This document shows positions 1 through 8,400 of a stretch of DNA of 64,000 nt, one piece after another. This DNA comes from Centipeda artemidis DSM 19719 (lineage in GTDB: Bacteria > Bacillota > Negativicutes > Selenomonadales > Selenomonadaceae). The stretch covers positions 532,605 to 596,604 of the forward strand of contig NZ_AUFU01000001.1 in assembly GCF_000426665.1 (NCBI RefSeq). Reading direction: 5' to 3'. Made by a program: the position numbers and the translations under genes. A model generated the notes under the pieces. That model did not search any database, was not told the DNA's origin, and saw only the letters and a list, made by a program, of their open reading frames with translations. Every line of letters starts with the position of its first letter. Positions within the stretch are counted from its first letter, which is position 1.

Positions 1-30
1 TACAAATTTTGATTCTTTATTTGTCAAGTC

Positions 31-59
31 TTGCGGGTCATTTTTTTTTATGCTATCAT
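31..59 (+). promoter_or_regulatory. Sigma-A type promoter of the 6S RNA gene
   Basis: A TTGCGG -35 box (31-36) is followed after 17 bases by a TATCAT -10 box (54-59). The predicted start near 66 coincides with the beginning of the folded RNA described next. Read by eye, not scored. Confidence 0.6.
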
Positions 60-65
60 AATATA

Positions 66-240
66 AAAGAGCGGACGCCTTCGATGTGCGTATGTCTTAG
101 CAATGTCTAACCTACAGATCTTTTAGGGAACCCGACTTGATTTCGGTGAACGCGAAGTGCTCCGCACAGGCGGAAGCCGGACTTAGGGTACCCACCTGCT
201 TTACGCAGGTCTAGACATATAAGGCATACGGCATTTCAGA
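66..240 (+). ncRNA. ssrS: 6S RNA
   Basis: 6S RNA is a global regulator that mimics an open promoter and sequesters the housekeeping RNA polymerase. The stretch has no plausible reading frame but folds as one long rod. The left arm (about 80-112, containing GTGCGTATGTCTTA) pairs with the right arm (about 210-238, containing TAAGGCATACGGC). Inside lie smaller stems and the motif TTAGGGTACCCACCTGC (183-199), which I recall from Firmicute 6S RNAs. It has its own promoter and a strong terminator, and its ~175-base length fits the family. A covariance-model match was not run; another structured RNA is the main alternative. Confidence 0.75.
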
Positions 241-252
241 CCCCTCTCTTCC

Positions 253-298
253 GGTCAGGACGGATCTGCCCGCGCGGCAGCTGCGTTCTGACCTTTTT
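253..298 (+). terminator. Intrinsic terminator after 6S RNA
   Basis: GGTCAGGACG (253-262) pairs with CGTTCTGACC (284-293), with an inner GC-rich hairpin between them, followed by five T. It ends the 6S RNA transcript about 100 bases before the next gene. Confidence 0.8.
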
Positions 299-400
299 GT
301 GTGCGGAGATACGGAGTACACAGCAGGATTTTTGCAAAAGAACACGAATTAAATCAAATAGTATACTTTAGTTTACATTGATTGGTCAGGGGAGACAGAA

Positions 401-2992
401 ATGCCGGATTTGGAGAATATCAACGAAGAAGTTCCCGCCCCGGAGCAGTCCGCAAAACGGCGCGGCCGCCCCAAAAAGCGCATACAAGAGGAGCCGGAAG
501 AGCAGCCGGCAAAGCGCCGCGGCCGCCCGAAAAAGGACGAAAGCGCACCTGCGCTCGGCACACCGCGCCGCGAGCGGCAGACAGAGCTTGTCTTTGCACT
601 CGACATCGGCACGCGCAGTGTCATCGGCATCGTTGCCGAGCAGCGTGAGGGCGCCCTCCACATCCTTGCGACGGAGCGCATGGAGCACAAGACGCGCGCC
701 ATGCTCGACGGACAGATTCACGATGTGCCGCAGGTTGCGTCGATCATCCGCGAGGTCAAGCGGCGGCTCACCGAGCGCACGGGTGCGCTCCACAGTGCCG
801 CCGTCGCCGCAGCGGGGCGCGCGCTCTACACGATGACCGCCGAGGCGTCGCAGGATGTCACGGGGACGATCACGCCCGCACAGCAACGCGACCTCGACTT
901 TGCCGGTGTACAGGCAGCACAGAAGAAGCTCGCCCAGTCGCATACCGTAGACGATCCGACGCGCTACTACTGCGTCGGCTACAGCACGATCCGCTACACA
1001 CTCGACGGCAACGACCTCAAGACGCTCGTCGGACAGCGCGGTCGGCGCGCGCAGGCAACGGTCATCGCGACTTTCCTCCCGCGCCAGGTCGTCGACTCCA
1101 TGCAGTCCGCTCTGCGCGAGACGCATCTGGAAATGCGCGCGCTCACACTCGAGCCGATCGCGGGCATCAACGTCCTGATCCCCCCCACGATGCGCCACCT
1201 GAACCTCGTTCTCGTGGACATCGGTGCGGGCACGTCCGACGTCGCCATCACACGCGGCGGATCGGTCATCGCGTACGGCATGGTGCCGATGGCAGGCGAT
1301 GAGATCACGGAGGCGATCTCGCGCGAATACCTACTCGACTTTAATATCGCGGAGGATATCAAGCGCAAAGCTTCTGCCGGCGAGGACGTCTCCTTCACCG
1401 ATATTCTCGGGATGCGGCTCTCCCTCACCGCAGATCAGGTCGTCGCCGCCATTCGTCCGAGCGTCGAAAATCTCGCGAGTGCGATCGCAAAGCAGATTTT
1501 AGACCTCAACAGCGAGCCGCCGCAGGCGGTCATGCTCGTCGGCGGCGGTTCACTCACCCCGATGATGCCGGAACTGGTCGCGGATGCGCTCGGCATCCCC
1601 GCGGGACGTGTTGCCGTCCGCCAGCCTGACGTCGTCGACGGCGTCGAGGATCTGCCGCCCGAGCTGCACACGCCGGATGCGGTAACGCCGCTCGGCATCC
1701 TCAAGATCGCCTCGATCAACACACTGCACTTCCTTGCCGTGTGGATCAACGATATCGAGTACAGCCTGTTCAATTTCCGTGAGCTGAACGTCTCCGACGC
1801 GCTGCTCGCCGCAGGCATCAGCCTGCGCAAATACAACGGGCGTCCCGGCATGGGACTCATGGTCACGGTGAACGGCGAGCGGCGCAGTTTCCCCGGTACG
1901 ATGGGAACGCTTGCACAGATCACCATCGACGGCAAAAGCGCGGGGCTCGACTCCCCCATTCACGACGACTGCCGCATCAAGCTCGTGGCAGGAGAGAACG
2001 GCACGCAGCCCGAGGTGCATCTCAGCGATGTCACAGGGGCGGCAAACGACTATACGGTGCTGCTGAACGGCGCGGAAGTGCGCGTCGCTGCAAATGTCCT
2101 CGTCAACGAAGCAGCCCCTGAGGGCGACCCGCTCCTATGCGACGGCGACGTCATTACCTCACGGCGGGAGCGTACGCTCGGCGAGCTGCTGCGCGCCGAG
2201 GATCTGCCGCCGGCAGGACGACACATCGCCTATACGCTGAACGGAGAGCCCCGCCGCTTTACCGCGCAGCCAAAGATCACACTGAACGACGCGCCCGCCG
2301 CACTCTCGACCGTTCTGCGCGCGGGAGACGTCATCGAATACGAAGAGACAAGCATTCCAACCATCGCGTCCGTCATTGATCTCTCCTCTGCCTCGTATGC
2401 AACGATTACCTATGAGGGGAAAGAACACGATGTCCCCGCCTCCGGCTTCAGCCTGACAGTCAACGGTGCGGATGCCGCCCCCGAGACCGTCCTCACGGAC
2501 GGCGCGGTGATTTCATATCAAAAGGGCACGGGCAGCGCCAATGTCAGCGAAGCGCTGCTCGCCGTAGGATTCACTCCCCCGCCTGCGACCACCCGCGTGA
2601 CTTTTGCCATTCTCGTCAACGGGGTCAAGGCGGACTTTACAAGCCCCATCCGGAACGGCGACACACTCGAGGTCATCCTAACGCCAATCGTTTCACCGGG
2701 CACATCCGCATCGTCCGTCGATACGGATGCCCCTGCCGCAAGCATGATCCTCGGCACCATTGCCGCACACGCGGGACTCCCCGACGCACCGGCAGTCCCC
2801 CTCCCCACGGTACGCCCGCATACAAAAGAAGAGATGCAGGAGCCGGCGGAAGAACTGCCTGCAGCGGAGGAAACGGTACCCGGTGAAGCAGCGCCCGCAG
2901 AATCATTTGACGCCCCGGCAACATCCCCTGCAGATCCCCCCTCTGCATCGCCCGGCACGATCACCATCGAGTCGCTGATGCGGTACGATTGA
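401..2992 (+). CDS. FtsA/actin-like ATPase with AT-hook-like N-terminus
   Basis: Predicted 863-residue protein of the FtsA/PilM actin-like ATPase superfamily. Nucleotide-binding motifs are visible: phosphate-1 FALDIGTRSVIG (about residue 65), phosphate-2 LVDIGAGTSDVAI (about 270) and adenosine motif VMLVGGGSLTPM (about 380). FtsA proper tethers FtsZ to the membrane and is usually about 420 residues; this protein is twice that. Before the ATPase, two KRRGRPKK copies (residues 19-26 and 38-45) match the RGRP core of AT-hook DNA-binding motifs. After it, about residues 460-780 hold repeated short beta units of the form VNGE...GDVI, followed by a Pro/Glu-rich tail. No C-terminal amphipathic helix is obvious. 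The ATG follows AGGGGAG (388-394). It is monocistronic between the 6S RNA terminator and a convergent gene. The division role is inferred. Confidence 0.7.
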   Translation: MPDLENINEEVPAPEQSAKRRGRPKKRIQEEPEEQPAKRRGRPKKDESAPALGTPRRERQTELVFALDIGTRSVIGIVAEQREGALHILATERMEHKTRAMLDGQIHDVPQVASIIREVKRRLTERTGALHSAAVAAAGRALYTMTAEASQDVTGTITPAQQRDLDFAGVQAAQKKLAQSHTVDDPTRYYCVGYSTIRYTLDGNDLKTLVGQRGRRAQATVIATFLPRQVVDSMQSALRETHLEMRALTLEPIAGINVLIPPTMRHLNLVLVDIGAGTSDVAITRGGSVIAYGMVPMAGDEITEAISREYLLDFNIAEDIKRKASAGEDVSFTDILGMRLSLTADQVVAAIRPSVENLASAIAKQILDLNSEPPQAVMLVGGGSLTPMMPELVADALGIPAGRVAVRQPDVVDGVEDLPPELHTPDAVTPLGILKIASINTLHFLAVWINDIEYSLFNFRELNVSDALLAAGISLRKYNGRPGMGLMVTVNGERRSFPGTMGTLAQITIDGKSAGLDSPIHDDCRIKLVAGENGTQPEVHLSDVTGAANDYTVLLNGAEVRVAANVLVNEAAPEGDPLLCDGDVITSRRERTLGELLRAEDLPPAGRHIAYTLNGEPRRFTAQPKITLNDAPAALSTVLRAGDVIEYEETSIPTIASVIDLSSASYATITYEGKEHDVPASGFSLTVNGADAAPETVLTDGAVISYQKGTGSANVSEALLAVGFTPPPATTRVTFAILVNGVKADFTSPIRNGDTLEVILTPIVSPGTSASSVDTDAPAASMILGTIAAHAGLPDAPAVPLPTVRPHTKEEMQEPAEELPAAEETVPGEAAPAESFDAPATSPADPPSASPGTITIESLMRYD

Positions 2993-3052
2993 GCGTGTGT
3001 CGACGCGATTTTTGCATCAGGCACTACCACATAGAAAAATCAAACACATGTA

Positions 3053-3091
3053 AAAACAGAGCTGTTGCATATACTTGTGCAACAGCTCTGC
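3053..3091 (-). terminator. Terminator of the exonuclease gene
   Basis: A perfect 13-bp stem (3058-3070 with 3079-3091) is followed on the minus strand by five T (3057-3053). It lies between two convergent genes and has no T tract for plus-strand transcripts. Confidence 0.8.
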
Positions 3092-3111
3092 TGCATATTG
3101 GCGGGATTTGA

Positions 3112-3777
3112 CTACAAATTATTCTTTAGTTTCTCAAGATCCGGAAAGAGATCCCCGATCGCGTCCGAAAGCCCCTCGCTCGGCTCGAGGATCTCAAGCA
3201 CGGGACGCATCGTCTCGCGGAACTTCTCATCATCCTGCATGAGCGTAAGCACAGCGCTCGTATTGATCGCGTCGGCGAGCGCAGAGTGCTGCGTCCCCTC
3301 GAACCGCCGCCCCATCGCACCGAGCGCGTGTTTGAGTGCGAGACTGTTGTGCAGCCCGAGCCGATCGTCAAACGCCTGCTGGAGATCCACCCAGCGCATA
3401 TCGAGCCAGTTCACATCAAAGTCCGGCACCTTGAGGCGGCACTCCTTACGGAGTTGTTTGATGTCCGACATGCTCCACGAGTAGATTTTCGTCTCCGAAG
3501 CACCAATCCAGTCCACAAAATTTTTGAAGCTCTCGGCAAAAACGCGCTGCCCGCTGACCTGCTCCTGCGTGATGCCCGTGAGCTCCGTAATATGCTTCTT
3601 CACCAGCCCGTACTCAGGGCAGACATAACACTGAAATTTATCCTCCTGCACAAATTTGTCGCTGAGACGCACTGCGCCAATCTCAATAATCTCGCCGTTT
3701 AATTTCCGTCGTATTTCTTTGTATTCCTTGCCAATAGGATTCATCTCCAAATCGACGACAATGTGTTTCATACGCAT
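3112..3777 (-). CDS. DEDDh 3'-5' exonuclease (KapD/DnaQ-like)
   Basis: A 221-residue single-domain exonuclease of the RNase T/DNA polymerase III epsilon superfamily. It shows the Exo I motif VVDLEMN, with D and E as metal ligands near residues 9-11, the DnaQ-like ITELTGIT stretch, and the Exo III motif HSALADA with the catalytic His and Asp. Such enzymes remove nucleotides from 3' ends of DNA or RNA; KapD-like members are often RNA trimmers. Two ATG codons stand 6 bases apart and both have an AAGG-type ribosome site nearby; the upstream one is kept. It has its own promoter and terminator. It lies about 1.6 kb from the 3' end of polC, whose product lacks its usual built-in exonuclease domain, so a proofreading role is possible but unproven. 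Confidence 0.85.
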   Translation of the reverse strand: MRMKHIVVDLEMNPIGKEYKEIRRKLNGEIIEIGAVRLSDKFVQEDKFQCYVCPEYGLVKKHITELTGITQEQVSGQRVFAESFKNFVDWIGASETKIYSWSMSDIKQLRKECRLKVPDFDVNWLDMRWVDLQQAFDDRLGLHNSLALKHALGAMGRRFEGTQHSALADAINTSAVLTLMQDDEKFRETMRPVLEILEPSEGLSDAIGDLFPDLEKLKNNL

Positions 3778-3922
3778 TCCTTACCTTCGAAAAAATCTGC
3801 CGTAAATGACGCGCGGCAGACAATGTTGCAGTGTTCTTTGGCGCTTTACCGGGAGCGCTTTTCATAAACCCAAAAAGTTAATGTATTTTAACTTTTTAGG
3901 ACGGAATTGTTACGTTTTCGTT

Positions 3923-3951
3923 ATCATAGCACAATGGGCGCTGAAAATCAA
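3923..3951 (-). promoter_or_regulatory. Promoter of the exonuclease gene
   Basis: On the minus strand TTGATT (3951-3946), a 17-base spacer and TATGAT (3928-3923) form a good sigma-A promoter. The resulting ~140-base leader holds an AT-rich inverted repeat (AAAAAGTTAA with TTAACTTTTT, about 3873-3900). Confidence 0.6.
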
Positions 3952-4045
3952 GAAATAGGAAAAACGTCCTGCCTCACTTATTTCTTTTTCCGAAAAAAGT
4001 GTTAGAATAGAAGCAGATATATTTTCTGAAAGGGTGTACCGCATC

Positions 4046-5248
4046 ATGAATTGGAAAGCCGCGCTCGCACTGCTGACCTGCAACGTCCTCTTTATGTCCG
4101 CCAGCTATACGATGCTCATTCCGTTTCTCCCCATGTACCTGACGCTTGAGCTCGGCGTGGACGAGGCGTCGGTCAACATGTGGGCAGGCATTACGTTCTC
4201 AGTTACCTTCCTCGTCTCGGCAGTGATGGCGCCGATTTGGGGGCGCATTGCCGACCGCAAGGGCAAGAGGCTCATGGCGATGCGCGCAAGTTTCCTCATC
4301 GCTGTCAGCTATTTCCTCGGCGGCATCGTGCAGACGCCCGAACAGCTCGTCCTCGTGCGGATCTTTCAGGGATTTGCCGCGGGGCTCTGGCCGATGGATC
4401 TTGCCATCATGACCCTCTACGCGCCGCGCGAACGTCTCGGGTTATGCCTCGGCATCATGCAGGGCACACTGACTGCGGGCGGCGTCATCGGTCCCCTCCT
4501 CGGCGGCGTGCTCGCGGAAACATTCGGTATGCGCACGAGCTTTTACATCGGCGCCGCGGCACTCTTTGTCAACTTCCTCGCATTCACATTCCTCATCAAG
4601 GAGCCGCCCTCCCCTGCGGATGAAACGCCTCAGACGGAGGAAGACGCGAATCCGTGGCATCTGTGGCGCATTCCTATCCTGCGCACGATGATGGTTGTCA
4701 GCACGCTCGCACAGATGGTCGTCTTTATCCTCCAGCCCGTCCTCACAACCTATGTCAAATATCTCGCGGGCGATACGATCGAAAACATCGTCTTCGCCGC
4801 GGGTGTCGTCTTCTCGCTCAGCGGCATCGCGGGTGCGATCGCCGCGCCGCTCTGGGGCATCTTCGGCGCGCGGCGCAGCTATTTCGTCTCCATGTGTCTG
4901 GCGATGACGCTCGCGGGCATCGTCCTAACCCTGCAGGGGATCCCCGAGGCCCTTATCCCCTTTGCCGCCATGCAGTTCGTCATCGGACTATGCGGCGCAG
5001 GCGTGCAGCCCTCGCTCAATGCCGTCATCGCGCAGCACACCCCCGCACACCTCAAGGGCAGCGTGTTCGGTATGCTCTTCGCCGCGCAGCAGGTCGGCGG
5101 CTTTACGGGACCGCTCCTCGGCGGCATCGTCGCTACCTATCTTGGCATGCACTTCCTATTCCCGACGGCGGGCGCAATCTTGCTGACGCTTTCCATATTC
5201 GTTTGGGGGCGGTATATTCGGAAAGGTTATACTGCGATCGAAATATAA
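4046..5248 (+). CDS. MFS transporter, drug exporter-like
   Basis: About 400 residues with 11-12 hydrophobic segments and the MFS motif A variant GRIADRKGKR in the loop after the second segment, plus GPLLGG repeats in both halves. This fits the DHA-type proton-coupled exporter group, but the substrate cannot be read from sequence. An upstream GTG (4034) is in frame, but AAAGGG (4029-4034) overlaps it and leaves no spacer. The ATG at 4046 (MNWKAALALL) is correctly placed and is preferred. A TAGAAT box at 4003-4008 may be its -10. It is flanked by oppositely oriented genes, so it is monocistronic. Confidence 0.85.
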   Translation: MNWKAALALLTCNVLFMSASYTMLIPFLPMYLTLELGVDEASVNMWAGITFSVTFLVSAVMAPIWGRIADRKGKRLMAMRASFLIAVSYFLGGIVQTPEQLVLVRIFQGFAAGLWPMDLAIMTLYAPRERLGLCLGIMQGTLTAGGVIGPLLGGVLAETFGMRTSFYIGAAALFVNFLAFTFLIKEPPSPADETPQTEEDANPWHLWRIPILRTMMVVSTLAQMVVFILQPVLTTYVKYLAGDTIENIVFAAGVVFSLSGIAGAIAAPLWGIFGARRSYFVSMCLAMTLAGIVLTLQGIPEALIPFAAMQFVIGLCGAGVQPSLNAVIAQHTPAHLKGSVFGMLFAAQQVGGFTGPLLGGIVATYLGMHFLFPTAGAILLTLSIFVWGRYIRKGYTAIEI

Positions 5249-5355
5249 TCCTTTGCATATTTTTCAGAAATACCGCATTCATCATATTGTCCCTCAGAAT
5301 ACGTTGTTCATCAAGAATTTTCCTCCGCGTATATCAGAATTGGATTCCAAAATGT

Positions 5356-5399
5356 AAAACCACATCCGAATCATTGATTAACTCGGATGTGGTTTTTAT
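5356..5399. terminator. Bidirectional terminator between the MFS gene and polC
   Basis: AAAACCACATCCGA (5356-5369) pairs with TCGGATGTGGTTTT (5383-5396). A T run on the plus side and an A run on the minus side let it stop both convergent transcripts. Confidence 0.85.
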
Positions 5400-5403
5400 T
5401 TTT

Positions 5404-8400
5404 CTATGCAAACAGCTCCACCTGGTTGCTCTCGGTCATACCTGCGAGACATCCGTGTGCACGGAGGACTTCGATGGAGGGGGCGGGGACGTGGGCGCGC
5501 GTGGCGAGGTCCTCGATGGAGATGAATACGCCGTCTTTGCGCGCCTCGACGATTGCCTGCGCCGCCTTTTGCCCCATGCCGGGGAGCGCTGTGAGCGGGG
5601 GCAGGAGGGATTTTTCGTGCAGGATGAAGGTCTCCGCGTTGGAGGTGTAGATATCGACGGGTTCGCAGGCGAATCCGCGCAGATACATTTCCCATGCAAG
5701 CTGGAGCACGATGAGTGTGTCCTGCTTCTTGTTGTCGAGCTTCCCTCTGTGCTCGCGCGCCTCGGCGTTCAGTGCGTCGATCGCCGCCTTGATCGCGTCC
5801 CGCCCCTTTGCGATGATGTTCGCGTCGAATTCGTCGGCGCGGATGGAGAAGTACGCGGCGTAGTACGCGAGCGGGTAATGCACTTTGCAGAACGCGATGC
5901 GGTAGCCCATCATAACGTAGGCGGTCGCGTGCGCGCGCGGGAAGAGGTACTTGATCTTTTGGCAGGACTCGACGTACCATTCGGGAATGCCGCCCGCATA
6001 TAGCTTCTCTACGACATCGGGCGCGATTCCCTTGCCCTTGCGCACGTTCTCCATGGTCTTGAACGAGAGGAGCGGATCGATGCCGTTCTGCATAAGATAG
6101 TTCATGATGTCGTCGCGCGCGGAGATGGCGTCCTTCAGCGTGCTCGTCCCCGCCTTGATGAGATCCTGCGCGTTGCCGAGCCAGACGTTCGTGCCGTGGG
6201 AAAATCCGGAGATGCGCACGAGGTCGGCGAAACAGTCGGGGTTCGAGTCGTCGATCATCTTCTGTGTAAAAGACGTGCGGAACTCGGGGATGCCGTATGT
6301 GCCCATGTTCGCGCCAAGCTCCTCGGGCGTGATGCCGAGGGCGTCGGTCGAGGTGAAGATGGACATGGTGGCGGGATCGTCGAACGGGATGGTCTCCGGG
6401 TCGCGGTGGGTCAGCTCTTCGAGCATCTTGATGACGGTCGGATCATCGTGTCCGAGAATGTCGAGCTTGACGAGACGTTCGCTGATGGAATGGTAATCAA
6501 AATGCGTCGTGAGTGTGTCGGATTCCATATTGTTCGCTGGGCGCTGGATCGGCGTGAAATAGTGCACGTCCATGTCGCGCGGCACGACCATGATGCCGCC
6601 CGCGTGCTGTCCCGTGGTCGCCTTGACGCCCATGCAGCCGCGCATCATGTGCTCAATGTAAGGGCGTCCCTTCTGCACGCCCATGTCCTCGTAGTAGTGC
6701 ATGGCGTAGCCGTAGGCGTTCTTGTCCTGCAGTCCCGCGATCGTGCCTGCACGGAACACGTTCATCTTGCCGAAGAGGACTTCGGTGTATTTATGCGCGA
6801 CGGGCTGATAGTCGCCCGAGAAGTTGAGATCGATATCGGGGACTTTGTCGCCGTCAAATCCGAGGAACACCGCGAACGGGATGTTGTGTCCGTCCTTGAT
6901 GAGCGGCGTGCCGCAGACGGGGCAGTCCATGGAGGGCAGATCAAATCCGCTCCCGACGGAGCCGTCCGTGATGAATTTATTGTATTGACAGTGTTTGCAG
7001 CGGTAATGCGGCGGCAGCGGGTTGACCTCGGTGACGCCGATCATGGTCGCGACGAAGGACGAGCCGACCGATCCGCGCGAACCGACGAGGTAGCCGTCGT
7101 CGTTGGATTTCTTGACGAGACGCTGCGCGATGATGTAGAGCGCGGAAAAACCGTGCTTTAGGATGGGTTTGAGCTCAAGATCGAGGCGGTCGGAGACGAT
7201 CTTCGGCAAATTTTCGCCGTAGAGCCGCCGCGCCTTCCGATACGACATCTCTTCGATCTCGCGATCCGCGCCCGGTACCATCGGCGCGTAGAGCTCGTCG
7301 GGGATAGGCAGGAACTCTTCGACCTCGTCCGCGATGCGGCGCGGATTCGTGACGACGCACTCGTAGGCGCGTTCGGCGCCGAGGTAGTCGAACTCGGCGA
7401 GCATTTCGTCCGTCGTGCGCAGATAGAGCGGCGGCTGGCGGTCGGCGTCGCGATAGCCGTTTGCCTTTTGCAGCATGGCGCGGTAGACGGCGTCCTCGGG
7501 ATTGAGAAAATGGACGTCGCAGGTCGCAATGAGCGGCTTTTCGAGTTTATCCGCGAGTTCCGAGACCTTGCGGTTGATATTGCGCAAGTCCTCGTCGTCG
7601 CGAATCGGGAAACGGTCGTCGATCTTGAGGAAGTCGTTGTTGTGGATCGGCTGTATTTCGAGGAAGTCATAGAACGCGGCGATGCGCTCAAGCTCCTCGT
7701 CGCTCTCCCCGCGCACGATGGCGCGGATCAGCTCGCCCGCTTCGCACGCGGAGCCGACGATCAGCCCATCGCGGTATTCTTCGAGGATGGCGCGCGGCAC
7801 GCAGGGGCGGCCGCGCTTTTTCGACCCGCGGAAAAAGCGGATGTGCGAGATGGAGACGAGCTTGTAGAGGTTGTAGAGCCCCGTTTTATTCTTCGCCAAA
7901 AAGATGATGTGGTTCGACCGCTGCTGTGCGGGGTCGTCGATGAGGTAGCCCTCCATGCCGTAGATGATCTTGATATCGACGCCCTTTTTCTTCAGCGCGC
8001 GCGCGGTGTTCATCGCCTCGGGGAACGCCTGCACGACGCCATGGTCGGTGATGGCGACCGCGGGCCATCCCCAGCGCGCCGCCGTCTCGACGAGCGTCTT
8101 CGGCGGCACAACGGCGTCGAGCGCGCTCATCTTCGTGTGCGCGTGCAGTTCGACACGCTTTTCCGCGGCGTTATCCTCACGCTGCGGCACTTTCCGCTTC
8201 TCGATGCTGTCGATGAAAAGGACATAATCGCTGACGAATTTGTCGTATTCGATCTTCCCTTGAATGCGAACGGCGCAGCCCTTGCCAATTGCCTTGAGGA
8301 TGCGCTCGACCTCGGCGTCGATCTCCTCCTGCGTAGCTTTCCCGCGGATGCCGAAAAATTTCTTGCAGGCGATGCCGTTCGTCTTGTCGGCAAATTTGAG

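Noticed and set aside
4654..6003. 449-codon plus-strand frame spanning the MFS gene end and the antisense of polC
   Set aside because: It runs through the bidirectional terminator at 5356-5399 and is out of frame with the transporter; no protein family is recognisable.
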